Notes under the pieces: model-generated
Database searches by the model: none
Told to the model about the DNA's origin: nothing
What the model saw: the letters and a program-made list of their open reading frames with translations, nothing else
Part shown: positions 26,676 through 36,847 of the stretch, piece after piece
How the letters are laid out: each line of letters starts with the position of its first letter
How positions within the stretch are numbered: the stretch's first letter is position 1
Assembly (NCBI RefSeq): GCF_014699035.1
Contig: NZ_JACXAA010000006.1
Span: 392,434 to 456,433, forward strand
DNA: 64,000 bases
Direction: 5' to 3'
From: Spirosoma validum
GTDB lineage: Bacteria > Bacteroidota > Bacteroidia > Cytophagales > Spirosomataceae
Translations under genes and position numbers: made by a program

Positions 26676-27467
26676 CTAACCCGCCGTCATACCGCCGTCT
26701 AGCTGAATTGCTTGCCCGGTAACGAAATCGTTATCATCGGAGCATAGCCAAAGAATGGCCTGAGCAATTTCTTCTGGCTCACCTAGGCGACCAATCGGAA
26801 TCCGTCGACGCATTTTTTCCTCCATATCTGGTACTTCCCGAACTAATTCGTCTACCATTGCAGAGTGGGTATAAACCGGACAAACGGCGTTGATACGGAT
26901 ATGTCGTCGAACGTATTCCAGGGCAGCCGTTCTGGTTAAGCCAATCACGGCATGTTTCGACGCACTATAGAGCGCACCCATTGGCATACCCCGCACTCCG
27001 GCAATACTTGATACGTTAACGATCTTTCCGCGAGCGGGATGGTCCCGGACTGGATGGTCACCGTCTTTCTGAGTCAGCATTTGGCGAATCTGGGCCTGCA
27101 TTCCATAAAATACGCCCCCTACGTTAACAGCCATCATCTGCTCAAAATCGAGGTTGGTTTGCTCCGTTAAACGGGCGTATTTCCCGCCAATGCCCGCGTT
27201 ATTAATGCCAATATCCAGACGGCCATACGTATCAACGGTCTTCTGCACAGCCGCATTAATTTGATCAGCATGGGCGACATCACAGCTAACAAACAAAGCC
27301 TCACTGCCCAATTGCTGGATTTGATCAACCGTTTCCTGTCCAGCCACTTCGTTGAGTTCAGCAACGACAACCCTTGCACCCGCTTTCGCAAACGCTAGTG
27401 CAGTGGCCCGGCCAATTCCTGATCCGGCACCGGTAATAAACGCAACCTGGTTTGTGAAGTCTGGCAT
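26676..27467 (-). CDS. Short-chain dehydrogenase/reductase
   Basis: The classical SDR of 263 residues has the cofactor motif TGAGSGIGRA (13-22), NNAGIGG, and the catalytic Ser...Tyr-x-x-x-Lys, with VSSIAGV and YSASKHAVIG. The acidic residue after the second strand (AELNE) suggests preference for NAD. An insert around DGDHPVRDHPARGK lengthens the loop before the catalytic Ser strand. The C-terminal GQAIQLDGGMTAG is typical. The substrate is unknown. It converges on ybeY with one base between stops. Confidence 0.88.
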   Translation of the reverse strand: MPDFTNQVAFITGAGSGIGRATALAFAKAGARVVVAELNEVAGQETVDQIQQLGSEALFVSCDVAHADQINAAVQKTVDTYGRLDIGINNAGIGGKYARLTEQTNLDFEQMMAVNVGGVFYGMQAQIRQMLTQKDGDHPVRDHPARGKIVNVSSIAGVRGMPMGALYSASKHAVIGLTRTAALEYVRRHIRINAVCPVYTHSAMVDELVREVPDMEEKMRRRIPIGRLGEPEEIAQAILWLCSDDNDFVTGQAIQLDGGMTAG

Positions 27468-27588
27468 GATGTGTTGACTAAATCGTGATTAATCCCTGAT
27501 CGAAAATACAATTATTTCGCAGCTCCTTTGCTTCATGTATATTAGAAGACAGGTCTTTTTTGAAAAATCCTGGCAGTGGCATCAGCAT

Positions 27589-27620
27589 AAAAAAGCTCCC
27601 GGTTTCGCAGGAGCTTTTTT
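27589..27620. terminator. Bidirectional intrinsic terminator
   Basis: A-run, GCTCC stem, GGAGC stem and T-run. It lies 12 bases past the SusD-like stop on the minus strand and ends the SusC/SusD operon. Confidence 0.9.
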
Positions 27621-27632
27621 GTTGATTCCGTC

Positions 27633-29099
27633 CTATTTGATCAGTGGATTGTTGGTTAACTCGACATCGGGGATGAAATACGTGAACCGGGTGATGCTAC
27701 CACCCGTGGGCGTCTTACCAGCAGCTTTAGCAACCGCGTCGGCTCGGCCCGTACGAACCATATCCCACCAGCGCTTGCACTCGTACATAAATTCATATCC
27801 TCGTTCCTGGAAAATCAGATCGTCGAACGCCGTTTTCGAGAGCCCCGCCGGGAAATCAGCGACGGTGCTGGTTCTGGATAGATCGACGCCATAACCCCGA
27901 CGTCTGACCTGATTGACTGCATCATAGGCCGCAGACGTTGGTCCATTCAGCTGATTTTCCGCTTCTGCAAAAATCAGGTAGGCATCGGCGAACCGGTAAA
28001 GGTAAAAATCGTTCCCGGCGGCTGTTTCCTCGGGAGCGGCTCCATCGCGGTATTTACCAAACATGTAGCTAGCATCCGGAATCATGTTGGCCCGGAGCTT
28101 AACGCCACTGATGGTAATGGTATCGATCAGATTCCAGCTTCTGCGTAGGTCCCGCTTATCCCAATCTCTAACTAACGGAGCGTTTCGGACCATGAGCGCC
28201 GAAATACCACGAGCCGCCAGACCAGCCTGTAACGCCCGACCTTCGAACGCATACGTCGGCAGAAACGAGCCGAGGGCTTTTTGCTGCGAGAATTTAATGG
28301 CAAAAATCTCTTCCGAGTTAGTCGGTGCCGTTGGCGAATAGAGCGTTTCCAGCGATCTGACCAGGTCGTACCCGTATTTAGCTTTGTTATCGATCACCTC
28401 TTTGGCTTTGGCCCGCGCGTTCGTGTAATCTTTATTCCAGAGGTAGATTTCGGCCAGCATCATCTTGGCTGCCCCCTGCGTGGCCCGTCCGGTGTTGGCT
28501 TCCGCTACTTTCAGGGGTAATATGGCTTCACAAAACGTCAGATCTTTGATGATCTGGTCGATTACCGTTTTGGAATCAGACAAAGGCAGGGCGGTATCGT
28601 TCGAGTTTTGAATAGGGATTAACCGCAACGGCACTGCCCCAAACATCCGCGTCAGCCACCAATAGCAGGTTGATCGAATAAAGAGGGCTTCTCCCTTGAA
28701 TGGCGCCTTGATGTCAGTACCCAGCGACTGGTCGTCGTCGATGGTTTTCAGAATTAAGTTTGCCTTTCCGATCGCTTCGTAGAAGGTGGTCCAGCGGGCC
28801 GTGTTATCCCCCCGTTGCGGCTCGAAATTGTAGTTCATGTAGTTGGTTCCGCCACCGGCCGGCAACTGACAATATTCGGCACAGCCTTCCACGTCGCGGG
28901 TGAGGGTCGATTCCCAAAGCCGTCCCCTTGAGCGGGAGAGAGGTTCGTAAGCACCAATGACAAACGCATCCAGCAAGGGCTTGTTCAAGGTGGCAATCTG
29001 GTATTTAGCGGGGGGCACTTCTTCCAGCAGCTTGTCGCAACCCGACAAAGCTCCCAGCAGGATGGTCAAAAGAACAGGGATGATGTATGTTATTTTCAT
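27633..29099 (-). CDS. RagB/SusD family nutrient-uptake lipoprotein
   Basis: SusD-like proteins are surface lipoproteins that cap a SusC-type TonB transporter and deliver ligand. The ATG at 29099 gives a signal peptide with lipobox ALSGC (Cys21), preferred over the upstream ATG at 29126 that overlaps the SusC stop. The 488-residue body shows family landmarks: EALFIRSTCYWWLTRMFGAVPL, the TPR-rich middle, and the C-terminal FQERGYEFMYECKRWWDMVRTGRAD. It is the second gene of a two-gene operon. No hydrolase, sigma or sensor gene is near, so the ligand is unknown. Confidence 0.93.
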   Translation of the reverse strand: MKITYIIPVLLTILLGALSGCDKLLEEVPPAKYQIATLNKPLLDAFVIGAYEPLSRSRGRLWESTLTRDVEGCAEYCQLPAGGGTNYMNYNFEPQRGDNTARWTTFYEAIGKANLILKTIDDDQSLGTDIKAPFKGEALFIRSTCYWWLTRMFGAVPLRLIPIQNSNDTALPLSDSKTVIDQIIKDLTFCEAILPLKVAEANTGRATQGAAKMMLAEIYLWNKDYTNARAKAKEVIDNKAKYGYDLVRSLETLYSPTAPTNSEEIFAIKFSQQKALGSFLPTYAFEGRALQAGLAARGISALMVRNAPLVRDWDKRDLRRSWNLIDTITISGVKLRANMIPDASYMFGKYRDGAAPEETAAGNDFYLYRFADAYLIFAEAENQLNGPTSAAYDAVNQVRRRGYGVDLSRTSTVADFPAGLSKTAFDDLIFQERGYEFMYECKRWWDMVRTGRADAVAKAAGKTPTGGSITRFTYFIPDVELTNNPLIK

Positions 29100-29125
29100 G
29101 GTCTGAATGTCTGTTTCGGTTGGCA

Positions 29126-32122
29126 TTAAAAACTGACGGATACCCCTAGTGTAACGGATTTAACCCCCGGATAAACCCCGTTGTCGACCCCCTGCTGCAG
29201 CGAGTTACCGCTGAATGCGTTCACTTCCGGGTCGAATCCTTTGTAGTTGGTGAACGTGATCAGGTTTTGCCCTGACACATAGACATTCGCCGATTTGATC
29301 ACGGTTTGATTGCCCAGCGGCAATCTATAATCCAGCCGGATGTTCCGTAAACGGACGTAGGAACCATCTTGAATAAACAGCTCTGACCGACGGTGGACAA
29401 TCCCGGCTTTTGGATTTGGGTAATAGTCGTAAATGTTGTCAATCCGATTGAACGCCGGGGTGGGTTCGGCCAGCGTAAACAGCAGTTGATTATCAATGCG
29501 ATTTCCCTGTACGCTTGACCAGGTCATGGTGAAGTTGAGCCGCTTGTACCGAATGCTGTTGGTCAGACCGATGATAGAGGTGGGATAGGGGCTACCCAAA
29601 AACTGGTTGTCGCGTCCATCGATAATGCCGTCGTTATTGATATCCTCAAAGGCCAGTTCTCCTTTAGCATCCACCCCATTGGTTTTGGGTCCATAAAAGG
29701 CCGACAGCGGATCCCCTGGTGTGATTCTGGAGTTACCCGAACTGATCGGCAGGTTATTTTTGGTGGCTATTACCTTGTTTTTATTGATCGACAGGTTGGC
29801 GTCCACCATCCAGCGTAAATCATTGGTATTGAGCAGATCAGCGCCTACTTCCAGCTCAAAGCCCTTATTCTGAACCTGCCCTACATTGTCGATAATGGTG
29901 TTGTAGCCCGTCGACGGTGCTAACTGAACGGTGGCCAGCAGCGACGTCGTGTTTTTCACATAGTAGTCGAACGAAGCCCGGAATTTATCATTTAACAGAC
30001 CAGCATCCATACCTACATTGGTTTGCGTGGTCGTTTCCCAGGTCAGGTTATCGTTGGGCAACGTAGGCGACAGACCAACCACCAGCCCCGAACCAGCCCC
30101 CTGCGCCGTGTTGATTATGTTACCAACCAGCAAGGACTGATAGGGCTGAATGGCCGGATTCCCCGATTGTCCCCAGCTGCCGCGCACTTTCAGGTTAGAA
30201 AGCATACTAAACTGCTTGAGCCACGGTTCTTCCGACGCCCGCCAGGCTAAGCCTACCGAAGGGAATGTACCGTATTTGTGGTTTTTGCTGAACACCGATG
30301 CACCGTCCCGGCGAAGGCTGGCTGAAAACAAATACCGGTCGTTATAATTCAGCCGTAACCGACCGAAGGCTGAAACCAGGTTATTTTTGATAATGTCCGT
30401 AACAGGCTTAGAGACACTACCTGCTGCCGAGAAGTTATAATCTTTCAAATCGTCATTGATGTATTTTGACCCCAACAGCTGAATCAGGTCCACTTGAGTT
30501 GCCTGAACGGATGCTCCGACGACTCCTTCGAAATCCAGCTTTCCCAGTTTCTTTTTATACTCCATAAAATCTTCAGCGACGACGTTGATGGAGTTGGTCG
30601 TCGTCAATTGTCCGATGCCGACGCCTGAACTCAACTGTGCCAGCACAATTGGAAAATACAAATCGGCGCGAGCCGTAAAATAATCGATACCAACCCGGGT
30701 CGTGTTCGTCAGTCCTTCGATCATCTTTACGCTAAAATCCATACCGCCCTGAAAACGGGTTACGGTGTTTCTGTCCAGCGACTCTTTAGTGAACGCCAGC
30801 GGATTTTCGACATCGATACCGCTGAATGAAAATGGGCGCGGATTTCCATACGTACCGTCAGCATTATACGGAGCAACCGTGGGTGAGGCCAGCACCATAG
30901 CGCCAACCCCGTTTTTACCCATATAACGCGTCGGAGAATTGTCGGAAGCGGAGAACCCGTTAGACTGAGTTCGGGCAACCGTCATGTAAGTGCGAAGGCT
31001 TATTCTAGAATTCAGCTGTGTGTTTAGATTGAACCGTAGCGACCCTCTAAAAAAATTAGTCGCCAGAATGATACCAGGTTGCGTCAGGTAGTTACCTGAC
31101 ACGTAGTATTGCGTTTTCTCGGTCCCTCCCGAAAAACTCAGCGTATGGCTTTGTTGCAGGGCCGATCGAACCACCTGGTCCTGCCAGTAGGTGTTGGCAT
31201 TGGTGGCATTGGTCACTTCGGATGGGATGGCCAGGCTGGAATTCGTATAGTATCGCTTTGTAAAATCGAGATACTGCGTACCATCCATTACGTTCATTTT
31301 CCTTTGGATGGTCTGATTCGTAAAGCTGGCATCGTAGGTGATCCGATTCTGACCCGCCTTACCGCTTTTTGTCGTAATCTGAACCACACCGTTAGCGCCC
31401 CGCGACCCGTAAATGGCGGTGGCCGACGCATCTTTGAGAACTTCGATGCTTTCAATATCGCTTGAATTGAAGGACGACAAGCCATTCAGCGCCCGGTTGT
31501 CATTATTGAACTGCGGCACCCCATCAATAACGAACAGCGGCTCATTTCCGCCTGCAATGGACGTAACGCCCCGTACCCGAATCGAGACACCCGCTCCTGG
31601 CTGGCCCGAACTCTGCTGAACTTGTACACCCGTCATGCGCCCCTGCATGGCACTTTCAACGCTGGTGACAGGCATTTCCTGAATCGTTGTCGATTTGATA
31701 GCCGCCGACGAGCCGACAAACTCAGCCCGTTTCTGATTCCCGTAGCCCGTCACTACCACTTCCTCCAGCGCTTTCGTGTCCGGTTTAAGCTGGATATTTA
31801 CCACCGTTTGGGAAGCTATTTTAACTTCTTCTTTCAAATAACCTACAAACGAGAAAACAAGTACGTCGCCGGAATTGACATCAATGCTGAATTTTCCATT
31901 ATTGTCAGTCGTTACACCGGCTGTAGTAGCTTTTCGGATAACGCTAACTCCCGGCAGCCCTGCACCATTTTCATCGGTTACAGTACCCGAAATTTTTTGT
32001 ATTGCTTCATGATGGGCATGAGAGGTGCTGGCCTCTGAAAACTGGACATTTGTCACGAGCACGATCGCCGTTAAAATAGCGGTGACGAACACGTTTTGTC
32101 TACACCTTACTTGATTTGTCAT
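29126..32122 (-). CDS. SusC/RagA family TonB-dependent outer-membrane transporter
   Basis: The transporter starts at the ATG at 32122, where a signal peptide begins (MTNQVRCRQNVFVTAILTAI); the open frame further upstream (to 32302) lacks any coding signal. In order: a carboxypeptidase-regulatory-like domain (about 43-112, ISGTVTDENGAGLPGVSV), the SusC motif EEVVVTGYG (120-128), a plug domain (about 135-240, with IEVLKDASATAIYGSRGANGV) and a beta-barrel to the C-terminus. At 998 residues it is typical. It imports a nutrient with the SusD-like lipoprotein, powered by TonB-ExbBD. The SusC stop overlaps an in-frame ATG of the next gene, as TAATG. Confidence 0.93.
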   Translation of the reverse strand: MTNQVRCRQNVFVTAILTAIVLVTNVQFSEASTSHAHHEAIQKISGTVTDENGAGLPGVSVIRKATTAGVTTDNNGKFSIDVNSGDVLVFSFVGYLKEEVKIASQTVVNIQLKPDTKALEEVVVTGYGNQKRAEFVGSSAAIKSTTIQEMPVTSVESAMQGRMTGVQVQQSSGQPGAGVSIRVRGVTSIAGGNEPLFVIDGVPQFNNDNRALNGLSSFNSSDIESIEVLKDASATAIYGSRGANGVVQITTKSGKAGQNRITYDASFTNQTIQRKMNVMDGTQYLDFTKRYYTNSSLAIPSEVTNATNANTYWQDQVVRSALQQSHTLSFSGGTEKTQYYVSGNYLTQPGIILATNFFRGSLRFNLNTQLNSRISLRTYMTVARTQSNGFSASDNSPTRYMGKNGVGAMVLASPTVAPYNADGTYGNPRPFSFSGIDVENPLAFTKESLDRNTVTRFQGGMDFSVKMIEGLTNTTRVGIDYFTARADLYFPIVLAQLSSGVGIGQLTTTNSINVVAEDFMEYKKKLGKLDFEGVVGASVQATQVDLIQLLGSKYINDDLKDYNFSAAGSVSKPVTDIIKNNLVSAFGRLRLNYNDRYLFSASLRRDGASVFSKNHKYGTFPSVGLAWRASEEPWLKQFSMLSNLKVRGSWGQSGNPAIQPYQSLLVGNIINTAQGAGSGLVVGLSPTLPNDNLTWETTTQTNVGMDAGLLNDKFRASFDYYVKNTTSLLATVQLAPSTGYNTIIDNVGQVQNKGFELEVGADLLNTNDLRWMVDANLSINKNKVIATKNNLPISSGNSRITPGDPLSAFYGPKTNGVDAKGELAFEDINNDGIIDGRDNQFLGSPYPTSIIGLTNSIRYKRLNFTMTWSSVQGNRIDNQLLFTLAEPTPAFNRIDNIYDYYPNPKAGIVHRRSELFIQDGSYVRLRNIRLDYRLPLGNQTVIKSANVYVSGQNLITFTNYKGFDPEVNAFSGNSLQQGVDNGVYPGVKSVTLGVSVSF

Positions 32123-32691
32123 AGGAAAAGGGGGAGGGAAAAGATGAATCAGACATATTGCAAATCGTTGGGCAAAAGACGAGTTGACTATCCTGCCCTG
32201 GAGGTATTCCTTCAAGGCAGCCAACGAACTGATCGAGTTGGCAGAAAATACGCTGGAATTAGATCGTAGAATACTATAAGGCATATACTTAAGTACTTGC
32301 ACATAAAACTAGTAAGTAATTATACCTGATTTTTACTTAGAATAATATCAATAATTTTTTGATTTTTTACGCAATCGTTCCCGGCAACGTTTTCAGGCCA
32401 TTTTTATCATACTAGACTCAGGTCCATTAGCTAGATGGCTCGTTGTCCTTGCTTGCTACCAACTTATACACTGGCACGAAACCAGTACACATAGTGGCTG
32501 AGGCTGACCGAATTACTAATGATGCTGTCTACCTCTGGGATTGTGGGCTGAAAAGATGCCGCGTTATAGCGGATTGCCGGAGTATAGTAGTGTATGAAAA
32601 CTGATTGCTCATTTCTACCGTTTCGTGCTGTTCTAAGGCAGCTATAATCTGAGTAGTGGCAGCGGATATGCTATAATAGGTACGTACAAGG
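32123..32691. other. Long region upstream of SusC without recognisable genes
   Basis: Apart from the open frame that runs into SusC, nothing here looks coding. The minus strand near 32310 has TAGTTTTA, a weak -7-like box, but no paired -33 box. The rest (32340-32690) is low in coding potential and contains no RNA gene or repeat that I can identify. The SusC promoter must lie somewhere in it. Confidence 0.4.
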
Positions 32692-32761
32692 CAATAACGG
32701 GATCAGGCAACGGGGAGTCAGCTATAAGCATCTGACTCCCCGTTGCCTGATCCCGTTATTG
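32692..32761. repeat. Perfect 30-bp inverted repeat with ten-base loop
   Basis: Arms 32692-32721 and 32732-32761 are exact complements (core GGGATCAGGCAACGGGGAG). It lies downstream of the PfkB kinase gene in the 0.7-kb gap. There is no T-run. It looks like a dispersed hairpin element rather than a plain terminator. Confidence 0.75.
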
Positions 32762-32788
32762 AGAATACGCTTTTGTTGCGTTGGTCCC

Positions 32789-32836
32789 TTCGCTCACCAA
32801 GTTATTCGACTTGTTTCAAATAACACGGTGAGCGAA
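32789..32836. terminator. Hairpin downstream of the PfkB kinase gene
   Basis: Outer arms TTCGCTCACC (32789-32798) and GGTGAGCGAA (32827-32836) enclose inner arms GTTATT and AATAAC. It lies 11 bases past the kinase stop on the minus strand. No U-tract follows, so termination strength is uncertain. Confidence 0.55.
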
Positions 32837-32847
32837 AGGCCTGTGTA

Positions 32848-33762
32848 TTATAGTCCGAATGCTGACAATGTAACGAACTCATTTACACGAGCTTGAATTT
32901 CTTCCTGCGTCAGGTTCATAATACGTTCAGCACCAAACTTTTCTACGCAGAACGACGCCATTGCTGAACCATAAATGATAGCCCGTTTCATGTTATCGAA
33001 CGAAGTATCATCGGTTTTGGCAATGTGTCCAATAAAACCACCGGCAAACGTATCGCCCGCACCGGTCGGATCAAAAACGACTTCGAGTGGCAACGCAGGA
33101 GCAAAAAATGTACGGCCTTCACTGAAAAGTAACGCACCGTGTTCGCCTTTCTTAATGATAACCGTTTTTGGCCCCATCGCTTGAATTTTGGCGGCTGCTT
33201 TCACCAACGAATACTCGTGGGTCAGCATTCGGGACTCTTCGTCGTTCAGCACCAGAACGTCAACCAGCTTCAACAAACTCATCAGATCAGCGTTTGCAAT
33301 ATCAATCCAGAGATTCATTGTGTCCAGCACGATCAGCTTTGGTCGTTTTTGCAGCCGCTCAACGACAAGTTGCTGAATAGAGGGCGCGGTGTTTCCCAGC
33401 ATTAGATACTGGCAGTTCTGATACGAGTCTGGAATGATTGGATCGAAGTTTTCCATTACATTCAGCTCCGTCACCAACGTATCACGCGAGTTCATATCGT
33501 TATGATATTTCCCCGACCAGAAGAACGTCTTCTCCCCTTTCCGAACCTGTAATCCCTCGGTATTGATGCCATGCTGAGTCAGATCATCAATCATGGACTG
33601 CGGGAAATCATCACCTACAACGGCAACCAGATTATTTTCTTTCGTGAAATACGAAGCCGACAGCGTGATATACGTAGCGGCACCGCCGATGATTTTGTCG
33701 GTCTTGCCGAACGGGGTCTCCAGTGCGTCGAACGCTACGGACCCAACAGTTAATAGACTCAT
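32848..33762 (-). CDS. PfkB family carbohydrate/nucleoside kinase
   Basis: The ribokinase-fold kinase of 304 residues has the N-terminal Gly-Gly motif DKIIGGAATYITLSA (about 21-35) and the catalytic/anion-hole signature FDPTGAGDTFAGGFIG (about 229-244), with Asp as the general base. Substrate type (ribose, adenosine, fructose or other) cannot be decided. The gene starts 11 bases after the stop of the upstream acyltransferase-like gene, so the two are likely co-transcribed. A hairpin follows its stop. Confidence 0.88.
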   Translation of the reverse strand: MSLLTVGSVAFDALETPFGKTDKIIGGAATYITLSASYFTKENNLVAVVGDDFPQSMIDDLTQHGINTEGLQVRKGEKTFFWSGKYHNDMNSRDTLVTELNVMENFDPIIPDSYQNCQYLMLGNTAPSIQQLVVERLQKRPKLIVLDTMNLWIDIANADLMSLLKLVDVLVLNDEESRMLTHEYSLVKAAAKIQAMGPKTVIIKKGEHGALLFSEGRTFFAPALPLEVVFDPTGAGDTFAGGFIGHIAKTDDTSFDNMKRAIIYGSAMASFCVEKFGAERIMNLTQEEIQARVNEFVTLSAFGL

Positions 33763-33773
33763 GTGTATTTAGT

Positions 33774-34970
33774 TTATTTCTTGCGCCCAATTACCGGGCA
33801 ACGTTTGAATGGTTTGGTCTCGTCGAACAGTTTACGATACGTAATGTGGGTTTTAACGATTTTTGATCCTAACTGGCTCACAAAACGTACCATAATCGGA
33901 TTAAAATCACCGACCCAGTTCATTTCCAGTTCGGTGTATTGAAAGTTATGATTACGATCAGCTTCATGCGGCATACGTAACGCAATGGCCGCTTCTACCC
34001 CCTTTCCCTGATGCTCTGGCGCTACACCAAACACGACGCCAAATGCTTTGTGGTTGGTTTTCAAGAGCATGTGCCACAGAAATTTCAATTTTCCAATCAG
34101 ATCCAATTTACCATTAACGTGCTTAAATACCTGATTCAGTTCGGGTAAGCAAACGAAAAAAGCGACAGGCTCATCATGATAATAAGCGAAGTAGATGATT
34201 TTTTCATCAATAACCGGCTTTAGTTTCGACATCAGTAACTGCGCCTGTTCAGCCGACATCTCTTTAACGCCACTATGTCCACCCCATGCTGCGTTATAAA
34301 TGTGTCGAAATTGCTCAGCCGCAGCCGGAAGGTGTTTCTTATCAATCGTTCGGAAACTGTAATCGGGATTCTCGTAAATCCGTTGGGCACGATCTTTTAC
34401 AGCCTGCGACATATCGACCAGTTTCGACCAGGTCGTTGGAATGCCGAACGTAAACTGCTTAAAATAATCTTTGAAGCCGTAATTCTCAAAAAGTAGAACG
34501 TAGTACGGCTTGGTGTAGGGCATGCAATAATTGGGCTCCCGGTCGAATCCGTCGACCAGAAGTCCCCACCAGCGATCGCGATCTCCGAAATTAATCGGTC
34601 CGTCCATCGCTTCCATACCTTTGCTCTGAAGCCACGATTTGGCCGCATCGAACAGTATGAAAGCGGCTTTCTGGTCGTCAATGCATTCAAAAAAGCCACA
34701 GCCTCCGGTAGGCTGATCGTTATCAAGATTGGCAATTTCGTAGTCGACGAAAACCGCGATACGTCCGATTGTTTCTTTTTTGTCGTTCAGCAGTAAATAC
34801 CGAATGCACGCTCCGTGCTCGAATCGTTTGTTGCGAGCGGGGTCAAATACTTCCTCAACATCGGTATCCAATGGGCGAATCCAGCACGAATCATTGCGAT
34901 AGAGTCGTACCGGAAACTGGATAAATTCTTTCTGATAGTTGGCGTTAGCGCCTACCTCAACTATCTGCAT
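33774..34970 (-). CDS. Large GNAT-like acyltransferase of unknown function
   Basis: This 398-residue soluble protein belongs to a family conserved in Bacteroidota. The first half (about 1-190) has DGPINFGDRDRWWGLLVDGFD and an aromatic-rich core. The second half (about 230-398) has the GNAT pattern IIYFAYYHDEPVAFFVCLPE and VAPEHQGKGVEAAIALRM, the latter resembling the acetyl-CoA pyrophosphate loop. Two GNAT-like halves in one chain recall N-myristoyl- or Fem-type acyltransferases. The substrate is unknown. It is upstream of and close to the PfkB kinase. Confidence 0.65.
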   Translation of the reverse strand: MQIVEVGANANYQKEFIQFPVRLYRNDSCWIRPLDTDVEEVFDPARNKRFEHGACIRYLLLNDKKETIGRIAVFVDYEIANLDNDQPTGGCGFFECIDDQKAAFILFDAAKSWLQSKGMEAMDGPINFGDRDRWWGLLVDGFDREPNYCMPYTKPYYVLLFENYGFKDYFKQFTFGIPTTWSKLVDMSQAVKDRAQRIYENPDYSFRTIDKKHLPAAAEQFRHIYNAAWGGHSGVKEMSAEQAQLLMSKLKPVIDEKIIYFAYYHDEPVAFFVCLPELNQVFKHVNGKLDLIGKLKFLWHMLLKTNHKAFGVVFGVAPEHQGKGVEAAIALRMPHEADRNHNFQYTELEMNWVGDFNPIMVRFVSQLGSKIVKTHITYRKLFDETKPFKRCPVIGRKK

Positions 34971-35227
34971 TACAGCGTTGGAGATGGTCAGTTTTTAAAA
35001 CAAAACGCGAATATAGCCAAAAGTGACGGGGCCTCTTTGGTTAACCTACCGTTTTCCCCGAACAATCCGTAACTTCGCCCTATTAAACAGGATCTTTTCT
35101 GCCATGTTGACGAAGGAAATTTACGTTTTACGCACACACTGTTGTCGCTGATTTAGTAACCTCTACACTACCTATGCCGCTCGGCAGGTCTATTCCTTTG
35201 TCAATTCCAGAAACAGGTAATCAACCT

Positions 35228-36742
35228 ATGCAACCGCTTCATTTATATAATACCCTCGCTCGCAAAAAACAATTATTCGAACCACTCAGCCCGCCTTACG
35301 TAGGCATGTACGTCTGTGGTCCAACGGTCTATAATTACGTTCACCTTGGCAACGTCCGTACGTTTCTGACATTCGATACGCTATATCGTTATCTAACATT
35401 TATCGGCTATAAAGTACGCTACGTCCGTAACCTCACCGATGTGGGCCACTTAGTCGGCGATGGTGACGAGGGCGAAGATAAAATCGGGCGAATGGCTAAG
35501 CTTGAGAAGGTTGAGCCGATGGAAATCGTGCAGCGCTTCACGAACGATTTTCACACCGTAATGACCCAGTTTAATACGTTACCGCCCAGTATTGAACCAA
35601 CGGCAACGGGTCACATGGTTGAACAAATTGAAGCCGTGCAGGCTTTGCTGACGAAAGGACTGGCTTACGAATCGAATGGCTCGGTCTACTTCGACATTGA
35701 TACGTATAACCAGCGCGGTGGTAATTACGGCAAGCTCTCCGGCCGGATTCTGGAGGATCTGCTCAATGAAACCCGTGAGTTAGATGGACAGTCCGAAAAG
35801 CGTAGTCCACTTGATTTTGCCATCTGGAAACGAGCGGCTCCCGAGCATATTATGCGCTGGAACTCGCCCTGGGGTGAGGGTTTTCCAGGCTGGCATCTGG
35901 AGTGTACGTGCATGAGTACCAAATATTTAGGCAAGCAGTTTGACATTCACGGCGGAGGTATGGACTTAAAGTTTCCGCACCATGAATGCGAAATTGCCCA
36001 GGGCGACGGACTGACTGGTCATGATCCAGTACGTTACTGGATGCACTCGAATATGCTGACGGTTAATGGCCAGAAAATGTCAAAGTCGCTGGGCAACTCT
36101 TTTCTGCCTTCCGAGTTGTTCGCAGGAAGCCATTACCTGCTCGAACAGGCCTATAGCCCCATGACAGTACGTTTCTTCATGCTCCAGTCACACTACCGCA
36201 GCACCCTCGATTTCTCGAACGATGCGCTCAAAGCAGCTCAGAAAGGTTATCGTCGTTTGGCAAACGGATTACGTATCATCAAAATGATGACGTACCAGGC
36301 TGGTGAAGGTGAGCCCGGCGTGGATTCGCCCAGCGTGGATTCGCCAGATGAGACGAAGCAGCAGGATATTCGGCAGGCGGTTCAGCAGTTTTACGATGCG
36401 ATGAATGATGACCTTAATACGGCCGTCGGCATTGCGCAGTTGTTTACGCTGCTGAAGTATATCAACATGCTTTATCTGCAACAGCTTCAGGCATCGGCGC
36501 TTGGCGAAGACGTATTTAATCTGCTTAAAGAATCGTTTGTTACGTTCATGCAGGATGTACTTGGCCTTAAAGAAGAAGGTACGTCTAATCAGCCGGTTCT
36601 GGAAGGTCTGTTAACCTTATATCGCGAGTATAAAGAGCAACGCCAATACGACAAAGTCGATCAGATACGTTCGTACTTCAAGGCACAGGGACTGGCTATC
36701 AAGGATATGAAGCACCAGATTGACTGGGCGTATGAGGAATAA
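35228..36742 (+). CDS. cysS: Cysteinyl-tRNA synthetase
   Basis: This class I synthetase charges tRNA-Cys. The ATG at 35228 puts [15 protein letters not shown] at the N-terminus, the usual family start; the ATG at 35174 would add 18 residues. Motifs are [13 protein letters not shown] (zinc Cys30 and HIGH-like HLGN), the further zinc ligands in LECTCMS and HHECE, and KMSKSLGN at about 282-289. The C-terminal DALR and anticodon-binding region follow. A 15-bp tandem duplication (36318-36345) encodes [10 protein letters not shown] in the linker before the DALR helices. Confidence 0.96.
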   Translation: MQPLHLYNTLARKKQLFEPLSPPYVGMYVCGPTVYNYVHLGNVRTFLTFDTLYRYLTFIGYKVRYVRNLTDVGHLVGDGDEGEDKIGRMAKLEKVEPMEIVQRFTNDFHTVMTQFNTLPPSIEPTATGHMVEQIEAVQALLTKGLAYESNGSVYFDIDTYNQRGGNYGKLSGRILEDLLNETRELDGQSEKRSPLDFAIWKRAAPEHIMRWNSPWGEGFPGWHLECTCMSTKYLGKQFDIHGGGMDLKFPHHECEIAQGDGLTGHDPVRYWMHSNMLTVNGQKMSKSLGNSFLPSELFAGSHYLLEQAYSPMTVRFFMLQSHYRSTLDFSNDALKAAQKGYRRLANGLRIIKMMTYQAGEGEPGVDSPSVDSPDETKQQDIRQAVQQFYDAMNDDLNTAVGIAQLFTLLKYINMLYLQQLQASALGEDVFNLLKESFVTFMQDVLGLKEEGTSNQPVLEGLLTLYREYKEQRQYDKVDQIRSYFKAQGLAIKDMKHQIDWAYEE

Positions 36743-36847
36743 GAAATGTTATTTCCTGTCATTCGTAGCCATAGGTCATTAAACCAGAATATCTGATTAG
36801 AGATCAAAGGCTATAGATGACCCCGAATGACGATCAATAACCATAAA

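Noticed and set aside
32123..32302. 60-residue N-terminal extension of SusC
   Set aside because: The signal peptide begins at 32122; the extension has no coding signature.
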